Assembly (NCBI GenBank): GCA_900552465.1
Contig: URZO01000014.1
Coordinates: 4,973-68,972 of the forward strand
DNA from: an uncultured Parabacteroides sp.
GTDB taxonomy: Bacteria; Bacteroidota; Bacteroidia; Bacteroidales; Tannerellaceae
DNA: 64,000 bases
Direction: 5' to 3'
The notes beneath the pieces were generated by a model that was given only the letters and a program-made list of their open reading frames with translations, ran no database searches and was not told where the DNA came from. Position numbers and translations under genes: made by a program. Numbering within the stretch: position 1 is the stretch's first letter; each line of letters starts with the position of its first letter. This document shows, in pieces, positions 59,950-64,000 of the stretch.

Positions 59950-61725
59950 TTATTTGTTATCGGAGGCTGATTGCGCTTTGTTCATCACGCGCAACAGGTT
60001 GCCTCCCCATATTTTAGCTATGTCGTTTTCTGTATATCCTTCTTTTAAAAGACGCATTGTGATGTTTATCAACTCGTTGCTGGCGCGGCATCCAATCAGT
60101 TCGCCGTCTCCGTCAAAGTCCGAACCGATGCCTACATGGTGGATTCCGATCAGGTCGACAATGTGGGTGATGTGGCGGATGGCATCGCTCAGGGATGCTT
60201 TTTCGGCATCTTCGTTGATAAAACCTTTGTAGAGGCATACCTGTACCACGCCGCCTTGTGCCGCCAGCGCTTTCAACTGTTCGTCCGTCAGGTTGCGGGG
60301 ATGGTTGCAGAGTGCACGGGCGGAAGAGTGGGAGGCGATAATCGGGCAGGCACTGGTTTCCAACGCATCGTAGAACGTGCTTTCTGCGGCATGCGAGATG
60401 TCGACCAGTATGCCGAGTTTGTTCATCTTGCGGATCACTTCTTTCCCGAAAGGACTTAGTCCGTTCCATTCCGCCTCGCCTCGTGCCGAGTCGCAGATAT
60501 CGTTGTTCCCGTTGTGACAAAGGGTTATATAGGAAACGCCCATGTCACGGAAGCGGGTGATGTTTTCGATATCTTTGCCGATGGCGTATCCGTTTTCCAG
60601 GCCCAGCATGATCGCTTTCTTGCCGGCAGCTTTCAGAACGTGCACTTCCTGGGGCGTATAGGCGATACACATACGGGTACGGTTTATATCCATCTGCCGG
60701 TGTATTTCCTGCAGGCGGTTTATCGCGTAGCCGGTTGCTTTCTGCAACGAAGCGTCGTCTCTCGGTCCTTGCGGGATGTAGGCGACCATGATGGCTGCAT
60801 CTATCAGTCCTTCTTCCATAAGGGGAAGGTTTACTTTGCCGCCTTCTTTGTGGCCGATGTTGAACTCGCCGGGGAAAATCATTGGGGTGTCGGTATGCGA
60901 ATCGAGCGTCACGTTCCGGTGGTGGATGCGTTTGGCTTCTTTGAACAGGCGGGACGATTCGACGTGATGCCTGAATAGTTTCAACATCTGTTCGTCGTCG
61001 TTGGATGCCATTGCTTCGGGATGCCATTGTACGCTGAATATCTCCTTTTCGGGATGTTCCATCGCCTCGTTGATGCCGTCGGGAGCTGTTGCCGTCGCGA
61101 TAAATTCGGACGCCGGCTCTTTGATTGCCTGGTGATGGAAAGAGTTAACCAGGAGTTCCGGCGCTCCGTCCAGCATGGTGCGGAGTTTGGAAGGCCCGTC
61201 GCTGAGCGTGACGGAATGGGATGCTTGCTCGCGGGGGAGTGTCTGGCTGTGTTTCAGCAGCTTTTGCGCATGTTGGGAGTGGATATCCTGATAGACACCG
61301 CCGCCGAATGCCACATTCAGTATCTGGTGACCGCGGCATATTCCCATAACAGGCAGTTGGCGGTTCGTAGCCAGACGGAGCAGAATCAGGTCGTATTCGT
61401 CCCGGTAGCTGTCTACATCCTGCAGGGCCGGGATCGGTTCTTCCTGCATGTAAAGCGGGTTGATGTCGCCGCCGCCGCTCATAACCAATCCGTCCAGTCC
61501 GTTAACGATAGCTGTCAATGCTTCGATATCCGTAATTACAGGAACTAATACCGGAGCGCCTCCGGCCTTCAACACTGCCTGTACATACGTTTCGGCTATA
61601 CATGAAAGTCCGTCTTTCCGGTTAGCGGATATTCCTATGCGGGGAGGTTGAAGACGTTCTTTTTTCGGTATATAATTATCAACTTCCCTGTAGAGGGCCT
61701 CTAAATTCGGACGACGGACTTTCAT
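59950..61725 (-). CDS. Non-exported fusion: gamma-glutamyl hydrolase (C26) plus M19 dipeptidase
   Basis: A 591-residue paralogue of the following gene. It starts MKVRRPNLEALYREVDNYIP with no signal peptide, so it should act in the cytoplasm. The C26 half has GICRGHQILN (Cys ~130) and VQWHPEAM; the M19 half has LDSHTDTP, LGLENGYAI, DISHAAEST, SHSSARALCNHPRNLTDEQL and HVGIGSDFDGDGEL. All predicted metal ligands are kept, so both copies look active. The compartment split suggests one works on exported or imported periplasmic peptides and one on internal ones. It lies 103 bases after gyrB. Confidence 0.87.
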   Translation of the reverse strand: MKVRRPNLEALYREVDNYIPKKERLQPPRIGISANRKDGLSCIAETYVQAVLKAGGAPVLVPVITDIEALTAIVNGLDGLVMSGGGDINPLYMQEEPIPALQDVDSYRDEYDLILLRLATNRQLPVMGICRGHQILNVAFGGGVYQDIHSQHAQKLLKHSQTLPREQASHSVTLSDGPSKLRTMLDGAPELLVNSFHHQAIKEPASEFIATATAPDGINEAMEHPEKEIFSVQWHPEAMASNDDEQMLKLFRHHVESSRLFKEAKRIHHRNVTLDSHTDTPMIFPGEFNIGHKEGGKVNLPLMEEGLIDAAIMVAYIPQGPRDDASLQKATGYAINRLQEIHRQMDINRTRMCIAYTPQEVHVLKAAGKKAIMLGLENGYAIGKDIENITRFRDMGVSYITLCHNGNNDICDSARGEAEWNGLSPFGKEVIRKMNKLGILVDISHAAESTFYDALETSACPIIASHSSARALCNHPRNLTDEQLKALAAQGGVVQVCLYKGFINEDAEKASLSDAIRHITHIVDLIGIHHVGIGSDFDGDGELIGCRASNELINITMRLLKEGYTENDIAKIWGGNLLRVMNKAQSASDNK

Positions 61726-61726
61726 A

Positions 61727-61760
61727 GAATTATGAATTATGAGTTATGAATTATGAAGAA
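61727..61760. repeat. Short AT-rich GAATTATGAGTTATGAATTATGA-type repeat
   Basis: Alternating GAATTATGA and GAGTTATGA words lie immediately upstream of the cytoplasmic fusion gene. A related stretch is at 27240-27260 and an AATTTTCAATT variant at 57062-57090. All three sit in short gaps within gene strings. Confidence 0.5.
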
Positions 61761-61772
61761 GTAGTCGGATGA

Positions 61773-61816
61773 GCATGCAATTTCAGTTTCATGCCCATTC
61801 AACCGAAATTGCATGC
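61773..61816. repeat. Hairpin with 12-bp arms downstream of gyrB
   Basis: GCATGCAATTTC (61773-61784) is the exact reverse complement of GAAATTGCATGC (61805-61816). It follows the gyrB stop by 12 bases on the minus strand, but without a U-run. Confidence 0.6.
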
Positions 61817-61828
61817 CCATGGGATTCT

Positions 61829-63784
61829 TTACGCATCAATGTTCGCATACGTAGCATTCTCTTCGATAAACTCGCGGCGCGGACCAACGTCTTCACCCAT
61901 CAACATGGAGAATATCTGGTCTGCTTCGGCTGCGCTGTCGATTGTGATTTGCTTCAGCGTACGGTTTTCCGGGTTCATGGTCGTGTCCCATAACTGGTGG
62001 TCGTTCATTTCTCCCAAACCTTTGTAGCGCTGTGTATGAATCTGGTTCTCATTACCACCGCCATATTTGTCGATGAATACCTGGCGCTGCTGGTCTGTCC
62101 AGCAATACTCTTCTACCTTACCCTTCTTACACAGGTAGAGGGGAGGAGTAGCCAGATAAACATAGCCGTTCTCGATCAATGCACGCATGCGGCGGAAGAA
62201 GAAGGTCAGGATCAATGTGGCAATGTGGCTTCCGTCCACATCGGCATCGGTCATGATAATCACCTTATGGTAACGCAGTTTGCTCAGGTTCAGTTCCTTC
62301 GGGTCGTCTTCGGTTCCGATCGTCACACCCATTGCGCGGAAGATATTCTGGATTTCTTCGCTTTCGAAGATCTTGTGGTCCATCGCTTTTTCCACGTTCA
62401 GGATCTTACCGCGGAGCGGCAGGATTGCCTGGAAGTTACGGTCGCGTCCCTGCTTGGCTGTACCGCCTGCAGAGTCCCCTTCGACGAGGAACAACTCGCA
62501 AAGGGCGGCGTCTTTGGATGAACAGTCTGCCAATTTGCCGGGAAGACCGCCACCTGTCATCGGCGATTTGCGTTGTACCAGTTCGCGTGCCTTACGGGCA
62601 GCCTGGCGTGCCTGGGCTGCCAGGATTACCTTGTCGACAATTACCTTGGCTTCTTTCGGATGTTCTTCCAAGTAATAGCCTAATGCTTCGCCGATAGCCT
62701 GGTCTACTGCACCGGTCACTTCGTTGTTTCCTAACTTCGTCTTGGTCTGTCCTTCAAACTGAGGTTCCGCAACCTTGATCGAGATAACGGCTGTCAGACC
62801 TTCGCGGAAGTCGTCACCGGAGATTTCAACCTTAGCCTTTTCCAACAGTTTGGAGTCGTCCGCATACTTTTTCAGCGTACGGGTCAGACCGCGACGGAAA
62901 CCGGACAGGTGCGTACCTCCTTCTATGGTGTTGATGTCGTTTACATACGAGAATACACTTTCGTTGAACGAGGTGTTGTATGTCATAGCTACTTCTACCG
63001 GGATACCCTGTTTTTCTGTTGTGATATGGATCACGTCCGGAATCAGCTGTTCTTTGGAGCGGTCTACGTAGCGGACAAATTCTTTCAAACCTTCATCGGA
63101 ATGGAATGTGTCGGATTTATAGCTGCCGTCTTCTTTGGTTACACGTTTGTCTGTCAGGGTAAGTGTGATACCTGCATTCAGGAAGGCGAGCTCACGCAGG
63201 CGGGTAGCCAGAATCTCATATTTGTATTCCGTTACGGTAAAGATGCTTCCGTCCGGCTTAAACATGATTTTTGTGCCTGTCGTCTCGGTTTCGCCGATTA
63301 CTTCGACGGAATGAAGCGGCTTGCCGCAAGCGAATTCCTGCATGTGGATTTTTCCGTCGCGACGTACTTCTGCTCTCAGGTAAGTGGAAAGTGCGTTTAC
63401 ACAGGATACACCTACACCGTGCAAACCTCCGGATACTTTGTAAGAACCTTTGTCGAACTTACCTCCTGCATGGAGAACGGTCAATACGACTTCAAGCGCC
63501 GATACGCCTTCTTTCTCATGAATATCTACCGGAATACCACGGCCGTCGTCAGTTACCGAGATAGAGTTGTCTTCGTTTATCACTACTTCTATTCGGGAAC
63601 AGTATCCGGCTAATGCTTCATCAATAGAGTTGTCAACAACTTCGTATACTAAATGGTGCAGGCCTCTTTCGCTGGTATCGCCAATATACATAGACGGTCT
63701 TTTACGCACTGCCTCTAACCCTTCAAGTACCTGAATACTATCCGCAGAGTATTCTGTAGAAGTATTCTTAATTTCTTCACTCAT
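61829..63784 (-). CDS. gyrB: DNA gyrase subunit B
   Basis: A 651-residue ATPase subunit of gyrase, which introduces negative supercoils. The GHKL ATP site is intact (VDNSIDEALAG, DDGRGIPVD, GGLHGVGVSCVNALS), the transducer domain follows (~225-390), and the TOPRIM domain has EGDSAGG (~430-436) and DADVDGSHI (~508-516). The C-terminal YKGLGEMNDHQLWDTTMNPE segment is standard. At about 650 residues it is of the short type lacking the insert of E. coli GyrB. GyrB over ParE is favoured by the QRYKGLGEMN and DPKELNLSKLRYHK segments. A -7 box lies 52 bases upstream. Confidence 0.95.
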   Translation of the reverse strand: MSEEIKNTSTEYSADSIQVLEGLEAVRKRPSMYIGDTSERGLHHLVYEVVDNSIDEALAGYCSRIEVVINEDNSISVTDDGRGIPVDIHEKEGVSALEVVLTVLHAGGKFDKGSYKVSGGLHGVGVSCVNALSTYLRAEVRRDGKIHMQEFACGKPLHSVEVIGETETTGTKIMFKPDGSIFTVTEYKYEILATRLRELAFLNAGITLTLTDKRVTKEDGSYKSDTFHSDEGLKEFVRYVDRSKEQLIPDVIHITTEKQGIPVEVAMTYNTSFNESVFSYVNDINTIEGGTHLSGFRRGLTRTLKKYADDSKLLEKAKVEISGDDFREGLTAVISIKVAEPQFEGQTKTKLGNNEVTGAVDQAIGEALGYYLEEHPKEAKVIVDKVILAAQARQAARKARELVQRKSPMTGGGLPGKLADCSSKDAALCELFLVEGDSAGGTAKQGRDRNFQAILPLRGKILNVEKAMDHKIFESEEIQNIFRAMGVTIGTEDDPKELNLSKLRYHKVIIMTDADVDGSHIATLILTFFFRRMRALIENGYVYLATPPLYLCKKGKVEEYCWTDQQRQVFIDKYGGGNENQIHTQRYKGLGEMNDHQLWDTTMNPENRTLKQITIDSAAEADQIFSMLMGEDVGPRREFIEENATYANIDA

Positions 63785-63835
63785 GAGTCTTTATCGTTTA
63801 AAATCTGTTATTATCTGTCTGTCTAAAAAAGCTAA

Positions 63836-63843
63836 CAAATGTA
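63836..63843 (-). promoter_or_regulatory. -7 box of gyrB
   Basis: Minus-strand TACATTTG, 52 bases upstream of the gyrB ATG and downstream of the tRNA terminator. Confidence 0.5.
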
Positions 63844-63905
63844 GTGAAAATAATTGACTTAGAAGGTATGGATAGTGTGAAAATAGTCAAATGCGGATAT
63901 ATAAC

Positions 63906-63938
63906 AAAAAAAGAGACAAAGTTCAACTTTGTCTCTTT
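63906..63938 (-). terminator. Terminator of the tRNA-Glu transcript
   Basis: An 11-bp stem (63911-63921 with 63927-63937, loop TTCAA) is followed on the minus strand by a run of seven Ts. It lies nine bases beyond the tRNA 3' end and separates it from gyrB. Confidence 0.85.
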
Positions 63939-63946
63939 CTGAAAGG

Positions 63947-64000
63947 TAGCCCGTGGGGGAATCGAACCCCCCTTTCAAGAATGAAAATCTTGCGTCCTAA
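63947..64000 (-). tRNA. tRNA-Glu (anticodon TTC), 3' part
   Basis: On the minus strand the T arm (GGGGG TTCGATT CCCCC), the acceptor 3' strand ACGGGCT with discriminator A, and an anticodon arm with stem CAAGA/TCTTG and loop TTTTCAT are visible. The loop places TTC at positions 34-36, which decodes Glu. CCA is not encoded. The D arm and 5' acceptor strand lie beyond the window. Confidence 0.88.

Noticed and set aside
61829..63784. Topoisomerase IV subunit ParE in place of GyrB
   Set aside because: Length and the DPKELNLSKLRYHK and YKGLGEMN segments fit GyrB better; no parC neighbour is seen.

Overview
The window looks like the chromosome of a gut Bacteroidales species, most likely Parabacteroides or a close relative. 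The support is SusC/SusD pairs with FecR/ECF control, Bacteroidetes-type promoters (TAnnTTTG -7 boxes, no Shine-Dalgarno), lipoproteins with an early Cys, a FeoA-FeoB fusion and 6-bladed beta-propeller lipoproteins. No phage, IS transposase, rRNA or CRISPR array was seen. A partial lepA lies at the left edge, and gyrB plus a partial tRNA-Glu at the right edge.

Layout. (1) 1-2160: lepA 3' end and a cvfB-like gene. (2) 2351-18371: an AT-rich surface-polysaccharide locus. It has Wza-like export, Wzz-like chain-length and Wzx-like flippase genes, then a complete CMP-pseudaminic acid pathway (PseB, PseC, PseF, a PseG-PseH fusion, PseI). Interleaved are a glycosyltransferase with bacterial sialyltransferase motifs, a GT2, a GT4 and a sialidase-fold lipoprotein. 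Three genes (O-acetyltransferase, Wzy-like, WecG-like) run in the opposite direction and converge on the main operon. (3) 18761-21930: FeoAB, a tiny Cys-rich Feo partner, and folK. (4) 21905-28199: a tightly packed minus-strand glycan operon (FemAB/GNAT-like, PIG-L deacetylase, polysaccharide deacetylase-like, two glycosyltransferases, methyltransferase). (5) 28221-28533: a structured element with 23-bp terminal inverted repeats. (6) 28556-48790: two SusC/SusD systems around one ECF sigma gene and two FecR genes, one of them frameshifted. The rightward system carries GH20, GH2 and GH16 enzymes plus a beta-propeller lipoprotein, a set suited to poly-LacNAc or mucin O-glycans. (7) 48923-51789: sufS, VanZ-like, a RelE/ParE toxin-antitoxin pair, rnhB. 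(8) 51924-55555: three tandem beta-propeller lipoproteins. (9) 55556-56625: a 1-kb repeat-rich non-coding gap. (10) 56626-61725: SufE, glutaminyl cyclase and two C26-M19 fusion peptidases. (11) gyrB and tRNA-Glu.

The most unusual signals are these. Four large intergenic gaps carry degenerate repeats phased at about 22 bp, each gap using its own short word. A sialidase-like lipoprotein sits inside a pseudaminic acid locus. The FecR gene has a -1 frameshift at CTTTTTA. Two tandem genes fuse a gamma-glutamyl hydrolase to a renal-type dipeptidase. Domain calls come from reading the translated sequence; no database search was run.
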